A stretch of 64,000 nucleotides of DNA from Cytophagaceae bacterium. Lineage in GTDB: Bacteria; Bacteroidota; Bacteroidia; Cytophagales; Cyclobacteriaceae. A program made the position numbers and the translations under genes. The DNA lies in contig CP030886.1 of assembly GCA_006969745.1 (NCBI GenBank), forward strand, positions 1,207,001 through 1,271,000, read 5' to 3'. Numbering within the stretch: position 1 is the first letter of the stretch; each line of letters begins with the position of its first letter. Below are positions 9,159 through 17,724 of this stretch, one piece after another. The notes beneath the pieces are model-generated. The model saw only the letters and a program-made list of their open reading frames with translations, was not told where the DNA came from and ran no database searches.

Positions 9159-9169
9159 ATATTTAACTC

Positions 9170-10726
9170 TTAATTTGGCTGCCTATCCAGATCGTATTGA
9201 ATCTTATTGATATAAAAAACTTTTCTTATTGGCTTTCCCGGGATGGCCGTCGGGTTTTTAATCGACTGCTCGCCATATGCAAATAAGGTTTCGTCATACC
9301 AACTTTCTAATCCTTCTACACTGGGATCTCTTGACTTTAATTCATCTGATTCGAATGAAAGTTTAACAGGATTGAACGTACGTCCTTCTACTATTTCGTT
9401 GCCTTGAACCACTTTGGAGCGAATTTCATTTTCCTCAAGGTACATGAGGATCACTTTATCTCCAGAGGCACTGACTTCTACATTTTCATCCAAAGTGAAT
9501 GTTTGAATATCTTCAATTTTGAAAGTCTGATCCCACAAAATGTTGCAGTTCTGATCAAAGCCAACGACCACCGCGTGGGTGTATTTATATCCGATAAAAT
9601 ATGGATTGGATCCAAAAGAGGGTGAAGACCATCTGCTGCTGTATGCTCCTCCGCCGGTTGAAGTATAATTGTATCTTGGGTAATACGCTTCGGCAATCAT
9701 GATGTATTGATCATCACGTTCAAGAATTTTATGCACGAGCAATCGGTAGTTAAATTTTTTGATTTTACCTCTGGAGCGCTTGCGCTCTATCCGATTCATA
9801 ATCCGCTCTTCTCGCTTGGGCTTAAGGTGGCCAAAGAAGTTGTTCAGATCTGCAAACGGATAGTATTTATTGAATTGTTGTTGACCATTGATAAACTTGC
9901 TCAGATAGAATCCCTGGCTGTATTGATTTGATTTTCGAGAATGTGTTCCGGCCAAGTATTGCAAACCTCCCGCGAAAGTGGTGCTGGCTGCATCAAGTAA
10001 ACTTCTCCTTTCTCCCGGGTTTATCAAATTATCCTGAATGATGTCACCCTTGTCTGTAAAGGTTCTTACTCTCGCAGTGTATTTCTTATTTTTCATCTTC
10101 TCAGCGAGAATCACCGTAAATAATTTAGAACGCTCATCTACAACCAAATCCAGTATGTTATTCTTATTATCATAAAAACCAGGAACTACCCGGGGTATTC
10201 TGTCATTGATATTATAGGTGATTACAACTGGTCTGAAATTCGCGTATCCGGCCAATAGAAGTGTTTCCCCGACTGATTCAAAATGAGTAATCTGAATTGG
10301 GAATACCGTAGTAATTTCATAAGAGATGTACTCTTGCGTTTTAGCAACGAATTGATAGACAATTAGGTCTTGTGTTCTGAATCTACTGCGGCTAAATAGC
10401 AGATAAAACCGTCCGTCGAAGTATTCATAGCCCAACAATCCGCCATCATCAGGAATAATGAGATTCTGAGACCAGTCAATCTCTAGTTCAGTATTGACAA
10501 GGTATATTTTCCATATAGCTCCTCCTCTCGTTGTTTCACCTGTTTCTTCCGCTACCAAAATACCGTCCTTATTTCCCGGGACTACATAAAATTCTGATTC
10601 CTCGCTTTCTTTTTCAAATTCAATTCGATTGGGCTGTAATATCACCGCACTGGTGTCTCTGTCTTTTTTTCGCTGCGAAAAAGTGATTAAGGGTAGCAGC
10701 ATAAACACAAGTAAGATCTTCTTCAT
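9170..10726 (-). CDS. Exported protein of unknown function
   Basis: A 518-residue protein with signal peptide MKKILLVFMLLPLITFSQ, so it is periplasmic or surface-exposed. The body is rich in beta strands with repeated short segments such as YFDGRFYLLFSR, GETLLLAGYANF and EDIQTFTLDENVEVSASGDKV, which suggests a beta-propeller-like fold, but I recognise no named family. There is a low-complexity basic stretch RIERKRSRGKIKKF in the middle and a Tyr/Gly/Ser-rich loop (YYPRYNYTSTGGGAYSSRW). No sorting domain or lipobox is visible. It lies 34 bases upstream of pyrR on the same strand, but the pyrR promoter box argues for separate expression. Real gene: length, codon structure and signal peptide are consistent. 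Confidence 0.75.
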   Translation of the reverse strand: MKKILLVFMLLPLITFSQRKKDRDTSAVILQPNRIEFEKESEESEFYVVPGNKDGILVAEETGETTRGGAIWKIYLVNTELEIDWSQNLIIPDDGGLLGYEYFDGRFYLLFSRSRFRTQDLIVYQFVAKTQEYISYEITTVFPIQITHFESVGETLLLAGYANFRPVVITYNINDRIPRVVPGFYDNKNNILDLVVDERSKLFTVILAEKMKNKKYTARVRTFTDKGDIIQDNLINPGERRSLLDAASTTFAGGLQYLAGTHSRKSNQYSQGFYLSKFINGQQQFNKYYPFADLNNFFGHLKPKREERIMNRIERKRSRGKIKKFNYRLLVHKILERDDQYIMIAEAYYPRYNYTSTGGGAYSSRWSSPSFGSNPYFIGYKYTHAVVVGFDQNCNILWDQTFKIEDIQTFTLDENVEVSASGDKVILMYLEENEIRSKVVQGNEIVEGRTFNPVKLSFESDELKSRDPSVEGLESWYDETLFAYGEQSIKNPTAIPGKPIRKVFYINKIQYDLDRQPN

Positions 10727-10756
10727 ATGTAATAAACACTTACGTCGATATTTTCC

Positions 10757-11164
10757 CTATCGTTCGCTCAATTCCAAAATAATATCAAATTCTTCTTTTC
10801 GTACGCCCTGAACTGAAAGCCTGGAATACTTCACCAGTTGCATTTCGCTTAGTCGCTCATCAGCCTTTACTTCAGCCAGTGTGACCGGCCTGCTCAGTTT
10901 CCTTACGGGCACTACGTCCATTACATACCATCTGTGATCATCAGTAGTGGGATCTTTGTAATATTCCTTCACCACCTCTGCTATTCCAACTACAGCCTTT
11001 TCGTTGACGCTGTGATAGAAAAGACATAAGTCTCCAACTTTCATTTGTTTGATGTTATTTCTCGCCTTGAAATTTCTCACACCATCCCAATGATCACGCC
11101 CCAATTTCACCAGATCATCCCACGAATAGGTGCCAGGCTCGCTCTTTATTAACCAATAGTTCAT
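10757..11164 (-). CDS. EVE domain-containing protein
   Basis: A 135-residue single-domain protein starting MNYWLIKSEPGTYSWDDLVK, with WDGVRNFKARNNIKQMKVGD and FYHSVNEKAVVGIAEV. These are the hallmark segments of the EVE domain, a PUA-like fold related to thymocyte nuclear protein 1 that is believed to recognise modified bases in DNA or RNA. It fills the whole protein, as in most bacterial homologues. It lies just upstream of the exported unknown gene on the same strand, without evident functional link. Neither a restriction enzyme nor a modification enzyme is adjacent, so a role in defence cannot be argued from context. Confidence 0.92.
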   Translation of the reverse strand: MNYWLIKSEPGTYSWDDLVKLGRDHWDGVRNFKARNNIKQMKVGDLCLFYHSVNEKAVVGIAEVVKEYYKDPTTDDHRWYVMDVVPVRKLSRPVTLAEVKADERLSEMQLVKYSRLSVQGVRKEEFDIILELSER

Positions 11165-11255
11165 TTTTAGGTTTATTTATTCAAATTGCTGAATTGGTAG
11201 AGGTAACTTAATCCTTCGGCTACCAAACAATTTCTGTTTATGGAATTTTACCTAT

Positions 11256-12257
11256 ATGAAGATACTAATTATTAATACAGTATCCCGGGACAAAGTCTTA
11301 TTGGCAACTCCCATTATCAGGCTTCTCAAAACAGAGCTTGACGCTGAAGTTTGTGTCCTTGTTAAAAATGGACTTCAAGACCTACTTCAGAACAATCCAT
11401 ACTTGGATGCTAGCTATCAGGATGATGGATCGATTGGGAGCTTAAGAAAAAAGCTAAAGGAGCATAGTTTTGATTGGGTCATCGATTTCGATAATGGATT
11501 CCGCTCCAAATTGATTCGGTTCAAACTATCAAAAAAATTTCTCGCATTCGACAGGCATTTTTTTCTGCATTGGTTTTATGTAAAAACCAAGATCAATCGA
11601 CTTCCTAAAGCTCATATTATTGATCAATACATTGAAATGCTAAAGCCGCTTGAAATTAAAGGTGACAATCTGGGAATCGACTTTTTTCTACCGGAAAAAG
11701 ATGAAGTAGAAAATGCTTGGCTGCCAAAATCTCACCAACATGGGTATGCTGCAATCGCTATAAGTGCCTCGCATAGCACAAAAAAATTACCAGTCAACCG
11801 GCTTATTGAACTATGTGATCGAATCAATAAACCCATTGTTTTGATTGGAAATGAAAACGATATAGAAGTAGCGGAGGAGGTTATGAAGTTTTTTAAGCAA
11901 GGAACAGCTGAAGAAGAGGAAGCTATTGAAAAGCTAAATAAGAAAGCCATCATCTTTAATGCGTGTGGAAAATTTAGTTTCAATCAGTCAGCATCGCTTA
12001 TCCAAAATGCCAACTGGATATTTTCATACGATAATGTGATGATGCACATTGCTGCTGCTTTTAAGAAGACGATTTATACGATGTGGGGAAATACTACGCC
12101 CCATTTTGGAACATATCCCTACCGTACGCAGTTTATTGTCTTTGAAAATAATAAGCTGAATTGCAGGCCATGTGCGACTTCTGGTTTTAATAATTGTCCC
12201 AGGGGACATTTTAAATGCATGAATGATATGACATTTGATTTTTATTTACCTGACTGA
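11256..12257 (+). CDS. Glycosyltransferase family 9 (heptosyltransferase-like)
   Basis: A 333-residue GT-B enzyme of the ADP-heptose:LPS heptosyltransferase family. The N-terminus MKILIINTVSRDKVLLATPI matches the family's first strand and glycine-poor loop; the nucleotide-sugar region has FSYDNVMMHIAAAF, equivalent to the usual D-x-G-x-MHLA motif. The C-terminus contains a cysteine-rich stretch (CRPCATSGFNNC and FKCM) that could bind metal; I cannot tell its role. It probably adds a sugar to lipopolysaccharide core or a related surface glycan at the inner membrane. Its stop TGA shares one base with the ATG of sixA, indicating co-transcription. Confidence 0.88.
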   Translation: MKILIINTVSRDKVLLATPIIRLLKTELDAEVCVLVKNGLQDLLQNNPYLDASYQDDGSIGSLRKKLKEHSFDWVIDFDNGFRSKLIRFKLSKKFLAFDRHFFLHWFYVKTKINRLPKAHIIDQYIEMLKPLEIKGDNLGIDFFLPEKDEVENAWLPKSHQHGYAAIAISASHSTKKLPVNRLIELCDRINKPIVLIGNENDIEVAEEVMKFFKQGTAEEEEAIEKLNKKAIIFNACGKFSFNQSASLIQNANWIFSYDNVMMHIAAAFKKTIYTMWGNTTPHFGTYPYRTQFIVFENNKLNCRPCATSGFNNCPRGHFKCMNDMTFDFYLPD

Positions 12258-12742
12258 TGAAGACCCTTTATTTAATTAGACATGCCAAGTCATCCTGGGC
12301 ATTTGACCTGAATGACCATGATAGACCGCTAGGTAAACGTGGAAGAAAGGATGTGATAAAGATGGGACAGCACCTAAAGGAACATCAGCCCAAGCCAGAA
12401 GTATTGATATCAAGTACTGCAAGTCGAGCATTTTATACCGCGCTTCACATTTGCGATAAAATGGATATTGATGAAGGTCAGATTCGGTTGGATCGTGAAC
12501 TCTACCATGCAGGGGCTTCCGAAATACTACGCGTGATAAAAAGTGCCCCAAGCTGTGATAAACTTGCACTTTTCGGCCATAACCCTGGATTCACCAGTGT
12601 AGCCAACGCGCTTGCAAAGCTTAATTTTGACAACATTCCTACCTGCGGAATGGTTGGGATCAACTTCAATGTGAAATATTGGAAAGATGTTGAGTTTGGC
12701 AAAGGAATGCTCGCATTCTTCTACTTCCCTAAAGAGATCTAA
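12257..12742 (+). CDS. SixA-like histidine phosphatase
   Basis: A 161-residue histidine phosphatase family protein. The N-terminal RHG motif is LIRHAKSSW (Arg8, His9), followed by DHDRPLGKRG, SSTASRAFYTA and, near the C-terminal part, FGHNPGFT, which holds the second catalytic His. This set is typical of SixA and its relatives, which dephosphorylate phosphohistidine on signalling proteins; the natural substrate here is unknown. It overlaps the upstream GT9 gene by one base. Its stop codon TAA interlocks with the hslU stop at 12739-12742. Confidence 0.9.
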   Translation: MKTLYLIRHAKSSWAFDLNDHDRPLGKRGRKDVIKMGQHLKEHQPKPEVLISSTASRAFYTALHICDKMDIDEGQIRLDRELYHAGASEILRVIKSAPSCDKLALFGHNPGFTSVANALAKLNFDNIPTCGMVGINFNVKYWKDVEFGKGMLAFFYFPKEI

Positions 12743-14124
12743 AGGATATATCTACTTAAATCTTTGTCCTTAACCAATCCTGCTAATTTTTCCTCGACGG
12801 TTTTCTTATCAATCACAATTTGAGCATTTGGGCCAATCGTATCAGGGATATCGAATAAGATTTCGTTTAACAACTTACTCATTACGGTATGCAGCCTTCT
12901 CGCTCCAATGTTTTCAACATCCTCATTGATCTGAAATGCCATCTCAGCAATTTCTTCCAGTGCTTCGTCCTGGAATGTCAACTTCACTTCTTCTGAAGCA
13001 ACCAAAGCTTCGTACTGCTTGGTCAATGCATTCTTGGGTTCGGTAAGTATGCGTAGGAAATCAGCTTTTGTAAGATTATCTAGCTCCACACGAATAGGAA
13101 AGCGTCCTTGCAGCTCGGGAATTAAGTCTGAAGGTTTGCTGAAATGGAAGGCTCCGGCAGCCACGAATAATACATGGTCTGTATTAATTATTCCATACTT
13201 TGTGTTTACAGCGCTTCCCTCAACTATGGGGAGTAAATCTCGCTGCACACCCTCTCTACTTACATCCGGCCCCTTACCGCCATCTCCTCCTTTGGCTATT
13301 TTATCAAATTCATCGATGAAAATAATACCCGTATTCTCAGCTTTAAATATCGCCTCTTCCTTAACTTCATCCATATCAATCATCTTTGAAGCTTCTTCTT
13401 CTAGCAAGATTTTACGCGCTTCAGCAATGGTGACTTTTCGCTTCTTTTTCTTTTTCGGCATCATGTTGCCAATCATTTCCTGAATGTTGATCATGGAAGC
13501 TTCATCCATACCTCCTCCAATCATTCCAACATTACCGGAAGGATTAGCGGTCACATCTATTTCGATCTTACGATCGTCCAATTCTCCATTTTGGATTTTT
13601 TCCCGGAAACGCGCTCGAGTTTGCTCATTTAGTTCAACTTCATTTTCAGGCTCATCGCTTCCTATTTTAGTCGCATATGCATTGGGTGTGCCTTTCAATG
13701 GTGGAATGAGTGCATCCAAAATAATGCTTTCTACTACCTCAGCAGCTTTTTCTTTCACCTCCTCCTTCTTTGCAATTTTCACCATATTCACCGCTTGATC
13801 TACTAGGTCTCGAACCATGCTTTCAACATCTCTTCCCACATACCCTACTTCTGTAAATTTTGAAGCTTCCACTTTAGTAAATGGCGCATCTGCAATTTTT
13901 GCAAGCCTTCTTGCTATCTCTGTTTTTCCAACTCCTGTCGAGCCAATTAGAAGAATATTGTTCGGGACTATCTCGCCTTGAATTTCTTCCTTCACATTCA
14001 TTCGTCTCCATCGGTTTCTTAGTGCAATAGCTACGTTTCGCTTTGCGTCTTTTTGCCCGATGATGTATTTATCAAGCTCCGCTACTATCTGCTTTGGAGT
14101 TAAATCGTTTTTAATACCGCTCAT
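12739..14124 (-). CDS. hslU: HslU, ATPase subunit of the HslUV protease
   Basis: A 461-residue AAA+ unfoldase. Walker A is GSTGVGKT (61-68), Walker B is IIFIDEFDK (about 267-275), and the I-domain insert lies between them with a lysine-rich run (KKKKKRK, about 224-230). The C-terminus LSRYIL is the tail that docks into HslV to activate the peptidase. HslV is not encoded in this window, unlike the hslVU order in many bacteria. It is the last gene of lon-porQ-hslU: its start overlaps the porQ stop by 4 bases. It acts in cytosolic degradation of misfolded proteins. Confidence 0.97.
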   Translation of the reverse strand: MSGIKNDLTPKQIVAELDKYIIGQKDAKRNVAIALRNRWRRMNVKEEIQGEIVPNNILLIGSTGVGKTEIARRLAKIADAPFTKVEASKFTEVGYVGRDVESMVRDLVDQAVNMVKIAKKEEVKEKAAEVVESIILDALIPPLKGTPNAYATKIGSDEPENEVELNEQTRARFREKIQNGELDDRKIEIDVTANPSGNVGMIGGGMDEASMINIQEMIGNMMPKKKKKRKVTIAEARKILLEEEASKMIDMDEVKEEAIFKAENTGIIFIDEFDKIAKGGDGGKGPDVSREGVQRDLLPIVEGSAVNTKYGIINTDHVLFVAAGAFHFSKPSDLIPELQGRFPIRVELDNLTKADFLRILTEPKNALTKQYEALVASEEVKLTFQDEALEEIAEMAFQINEDVENIGARRLHTVMSKLLNEILFDIPDTIGPNAQIVIDKKTVEEKLAGLVKDKDLSRYIL

Positions 14125-15113
14125 AAAATCTTCTTAAAATCATTTAAATCAGTTCGCAGGCTTATAAAACTGCTACCGCCTGCCGCATGATACGTTGCTC
14201 TGGAAAAGCGCAGCTCAATTCTTTTAATTTTTACCATCATTCCATACGAAAAACCTGCACCTCCACCAATATCGGCTAAACGCAACTCTTGCTTTCGCTT
14301 ATGACTATAACCAACAAGTAACTGAAAGTTTTCATTCAACAGAACTTCAGCCCCCAGATTAACTCTTTTCCAAATTCGATCTAATGTCTTATTTGATCGT
14401 CCGCCTGCATCACGCTCTTCTGTAAAATTGTCGTCCACAAGATTAGTAGAAGTAACAGTGAATCTTAAAGGCATGTACTGTGGCTTAAAGGTCGTACCAA
14501 TCTTTACATCAAATGGAATTTCGGGTGAGGAAAATGATGTGTATTCTGTAATTCTTCCTCCAATATTCTCAAACACCATCGCTACAGTCCAGTTTTTATT
14601 CACATGAAATACACCTCCAACGTCCATAAGTAGGGCTGTAGAACCATAATTTTCGATGGAAGAATGGGCAAGTTTTACATTGGCACCCAGTGTAAATGGT
14701 CCTAACCGATGAGCCTTCCCAATTTGGAATGTATAATCCTGTGCATTGAATGTGCCCAAATCATTTCCACTTTCGTCTGTCATCTCGAATGATCCAAAAT
14801 TGACATATGTCAATCCTGCTGCAAATGTTCCCAAAGATGCCATATTAAAAGTATATGCTCCTGAATAGACGAATACATCTGCAAAATATGGATTGACTTG
14901 AAGAAAAATATTCTTCGTTTTCACCGAGTCTAAAGTAGCCGGGTTCTCAAAAAACTGAGAGACATCTCCATCACTAAGTGAAATAGTGGTTCCTCCCAAG
15001 GCTGCTGCTCTTGGGTTGGTGGTGAGATTCAGCGATTGATATCCTAGCTCACCGCCAATCTGAGACAAGCAAAAAAGTGGAAGAAAACATGCTATGAAAC
15101 CAAATACTCTCAA
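14121..15113 (-). CDS. porQ: Type IX secretion system protein PorQ
   Basis: A 330-residue outer-membrane beta-barrel protein with signal peptide (MRVFGFIACFLPLFCLSQ) and the diagnostic N-terminal segment YQSLNLTTNPRAAALGGTTI with FFENPATLD, as in PorQ and the related PorV/UPF0164 family. PorQ is an outer-membrane member of the type IX secretion apparatus, involved with PorU/PorZ-type components in processing and anchoring cargo. It is sandwiched between lon and hslU with 4-base overlaps at both ends, so all three are probably one transcript. The presence of a C-terminal sorting-domain cargo at the right end of this window fits a functional type IX system in this cell. Confidence 0.88.
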   Translation of the reverse strand: MRVFGFIACFLPLFCLSQIGGELGYQSLNLTTNPRAAALGGTTISLSDGDVSQFFENPATLDSVKTKNIFLQVNPYFADVFVYSGAYTFNMASLGTFAAGLTYVNFGSFEMTDESGNDLGTFNAQDYTFQIGKAHRLGPFTLGANVKLAHSSIENYGSTALLMDVGGVFHVNKNWTVAMVFENIGGRITEYTSFSSPEIPFDVKIGTTFKPQYMPLRFTVTSTNLVDDNFTEERDAGGRSNKTLDRIWKRVNLGAEVLLNENFQLLVGYSHKRKQELRLADIGGGAGFSYGMMVKIKRIELRFSRATYHAAGGSSFISLRTDLNDFKKIL

Positions 15114-17578
15114 TCTTTCTTTTCTTCGGGAAGGATAAACTCAAGTGGATTACTTGATTTTTGCTTTGTTAACGCTATTTCCAATACTTCAGGTACATAT
15201 TCAACAAAATGAATTTTCAGACCTTTTAGATATTTTGGATTGATCTCTTCCAAATCTTTTTCATTTCGCTTACACATGATAATTTCTTTGATTCCGGCTC
15301 TACGTGCTGCAAGAATCTTTTCTTTAATGCCACCTACTGGCAGTACTTTACCTCTAAGGGTAATCTCCCCGGTCATTGCCAATTGTTTTTTCACTTTGCG
15401 TTGTGTAAAAACTGATGCCAGTGAAGTTAGCATTGTGATACCTGCAGAAGGTCCGTCTTTGGGAATTGCTCCGGCTGGCACGTGAACATGAAGGTCGTAA
15501 TTATCAAAAACACGATGGTCGATGCTTAAAATTTCAGAATGAGATCTCAAATAGGATAAAGCTGCCACTGCCGATTCTTTCATCACATCACCAAGCTGCC
15601 CTGAAAGAGTCAGCTTCCCTTTACCTCTACTAAGTGAAGATTCAATAAACAAAATGTCCCCACCGGATGGTGTCCATGCCAATCCAGTTACTACACCAGG
15701 TACTGAATTGTCCTCATAATTATCCTTGTCAAAAATCTCTGGCCCTAAAATTTCGCGTACGCGCAGATCTGTGATCTTTGCTTCATAATCTTCCTCCATA
15801 GCCACTGACTTGGCGATTGAGCGAATCACGGCTGCTACTTTTCTCTCCAGGCTTCGAACACCGGATTCTCGCGTATAATCATTGACCAATTTTGTGATCG
15901 CAGATTTATCGAAGGATATATCAGATGCTTTTAGACCGTGTTCTTTCCTTTGTTTTGGAATGAGATGCTTTTTCGCTATTTCAACTTTTTCTTCCAGAGT
16001 ATACCCGCTCACGTCGATGATCTCCATGCGATCTCTCAGTGCCGGCTGAATGGTGTCCAGTGAATTGGCCGTAGCTATAAAAAGAACTTTTGAAAGATCG
16101 TAATCTACTTCAAGGTAATTATCCTTGAAAGTGGAATTCTGCTCAGGATCTAATACCTCAAGCAAGGCAGAAGACGGATCTCCTCGAAAATCAGAACTTA
16201 CTTTATCTATTTCATCTAATATGAAAACGGGATTCGAAGATTTAGCCCGGTTAAGGTTTTGAATAATCTTCCCCGGCATTGCACCAATGTAGGTCTTTCG
16301 ATGCCCTCTCACTTCGGCTTCATCATGCACTCCACCCAAAGACATTCGTACATATTTTCTATTTAAAGAATCAGCAATTGATTTTCCCAAAGATGTTTTG
16401 CCTACTCCTGGAGGGCCATACAAGCATAAAATCGGCCCTTTCATGTCTTGTTTTAGCTTTCTTACCGCCAGGTATTCTATTATTCGTTCTTTTACTTTTT
16501 CAAGTCCAAAATGGTCACGATCCAGCACTTTGCGTGCATTCTTAAGATCGAAGTTGTCTTCAGTGACCTCATTCCATGGCAAGTCGATCAAAAGCTCTAC
16601 ATAGCTCATAGCTACGGGAAACTCAGCAGCAGCCGGATTCATACGCAATATCTTGTCAAGCTCCTTATTGAAATGATCTTTCACTTCTTCCGGCCAGTCT
16701 TTTGTATCTCCACGTTTGCGTAAAGCCTCCACTTCCTGATCTGGGCCGTCTTGGCCTAATTCATCTTGCAAAATTCTGATTTGCTGACGGAGGAAATAGT
16801 CACGTTGCTGCTGATCAATGTCAGTATGTACCTTATCTTGAATCTCCTGCTTTAACTCCAGCATTTGCAAATCCTTTAGCATGAACTGCAACAGTTTTTC
16901 AGCCCTGGCCTGGGGATCATCAATTTCCAGGAGTGATTGCTTATCACTTACCTCGGCATTTACATTCGATGATAGAAAATGAGTGAGAAAATTAAAGCTA
17001 TCGATATTATCCACTGCGATGCGAGCTTCTTTTGGAATCTCAGGGCTCAGGCCCATTATCTTGGTCGCTGTGTCTTTAAGCGATTGAATAATCGCTTTTT
17101 GCTCCTTTTTGTTGAGCGTATTTGATTTGTCCGGAACGGTGGCATACTTCACTATATGATGTGGTTCTTCTTGTAGCTGCTCCCTGATTTTAAATCGATT
17201 TTGCCCTTGTATGATGATAGTTGTATTGCCATCAGGCAATACAATCATTTTCAAGATTTTGGCAATGGTGCCAATCTCATAAAGATCTTTGAACTTCGGC
17301 TCCTCGGTCTTTACATTTTTTTGTGCTATCACACCTATGATCCGATCGCCCCGATAGGCTTTTTTCACCAGTCTGATCGACTTTGTTCTGCCCACGGTTA
17401 TTGGCAAGACAACACCCGGAAATAAAACAGTATTTCGAATGGGTAGTATGGGCAGCTCCTCCGGAAGGTCAGATTCTTCCATTTGGCTATCTTCAGGAGA
17501 AATGATCTGAATCAATTCCTCTGAGTCTTCATCTACAAATTCAGGTATAAAGTAAGGTTTCAAATAAGCTTTGCTCAT
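15110..17578 (-). CDS. lon: ATP-dependent protease La (Lon)
   Basis: An 822-residue cytoplasmic AAA+ protease. The N-terminal substrate-binding domain (about 40-240, beginning LPILPIRNTVLFPGVVLP) is followed by a coiled helical linker, Walker A GPPGVGKT (388-395), Walker B VFILDEID (451-458), and the C-terminal Ser-Lys protease domain with PKDGPSAG (catalytic Ser711) and PVGGIKEK (Lys752). The N-terminal extension of about 40 acidic residues before the first domain is usual in Bacteroidota. It degrades damaged and regulatory proteins. First gene of lon-porQ-hslU; the upstream gap to the divergent OmpA gene is 146 bp and must contain both promoters. Confidence 0.98.
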   Translation of the reverse strand: MSKAYLKPYFIPEFVDEDSEELIQIISPEDSQMEESDLPEELPILPIRNTVLFPGVVLPITVGRTKSIRLVKKAYRGDRIIGVIAQKNVKTEEPKFKDLYEIGTIAKILKMIVLPDGNTTIIIQGQNRFKIREQLQEEPHHIVKYATVPDKSNTLNKKEQKAIIQSLKDTATKIMGLSPEIPKEARIAVDNIDSFNFLTHFLSSNVNAEVSDKQSLLEIDDPQARAEKLLQFMLKDLQMLELKQEIQDKVHTDIDQQQRDYFLRQQIRILQDELGQDGPDQEVEALRKRGDTKDWPEEVKDHFNKELDKILRMNPAAAEFPVAMSYVELLIDLPWNEVTEDNFDLKNARKVLDRDHFGLEKVKERIIEYLAVRKLKQDMKGPILCLYGPPGVGKTSLGKSIADSLNRKYVRMSLGGVHDEAEVRGHRKTYIGAMPGKIIQNLNRAKSSNPVFILDEIDKVSSDFRGDPSSALLEVLDPEQNSTFKDNYLEVDYDLSKVLFIATANSLDTIQPALRDRMEIIDVSGYTLEEKVEIAKKHLIPKQRKEHGLKASDISFDKSAITKLVNDYTRESGVRSLERKVAAVIRSIAKSVAMEEDYEAKITDLRVREILGPEIFDKDNYEDNSVPGVVTGLAWTPSGGDILFIESSLSRGKGKLTLSGQLGDVMKESAVAALSYLRSHSEILSIDHRVFDNYDLHVHVPAGAIPKDGPSAGITMLTSLASVFTQRKVKKQLAMTGEITLRGKVLPVGGIKEKILAARRAGIKEIIMCKRNEKDLEEINPKYLKGLKIHFVEYVPEVLEIALTKQKSSNPLEFILPEEKKD

Positions 17579-17724
17579 AAAATGCCAATGTGTCAGATAT
17601 AATGTACACGTCTCCGCGATTTTGGGAAAGGTACATAAATGTCAATCGCTATGCCAAAGTGGATGTACATGGCAAATAGTGCTAACTTTAAATTAATTTT
17701 AAATTTTACTGACGAATCGACAGC

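Noticed and set aside
10757-11164. Defence-island role for the EVE protein
   Set aside because: No restriction, modification or toxin genes surround it; neighbours are pyrimidine and envelope genes.
13019-13483. 154-codon frame on the plus strand inside hslU
   Set aside because: Serine/phenylalanine-rich translation typical of antisense to a coding strand; the real AAA+ motifs are all on the minus strand.
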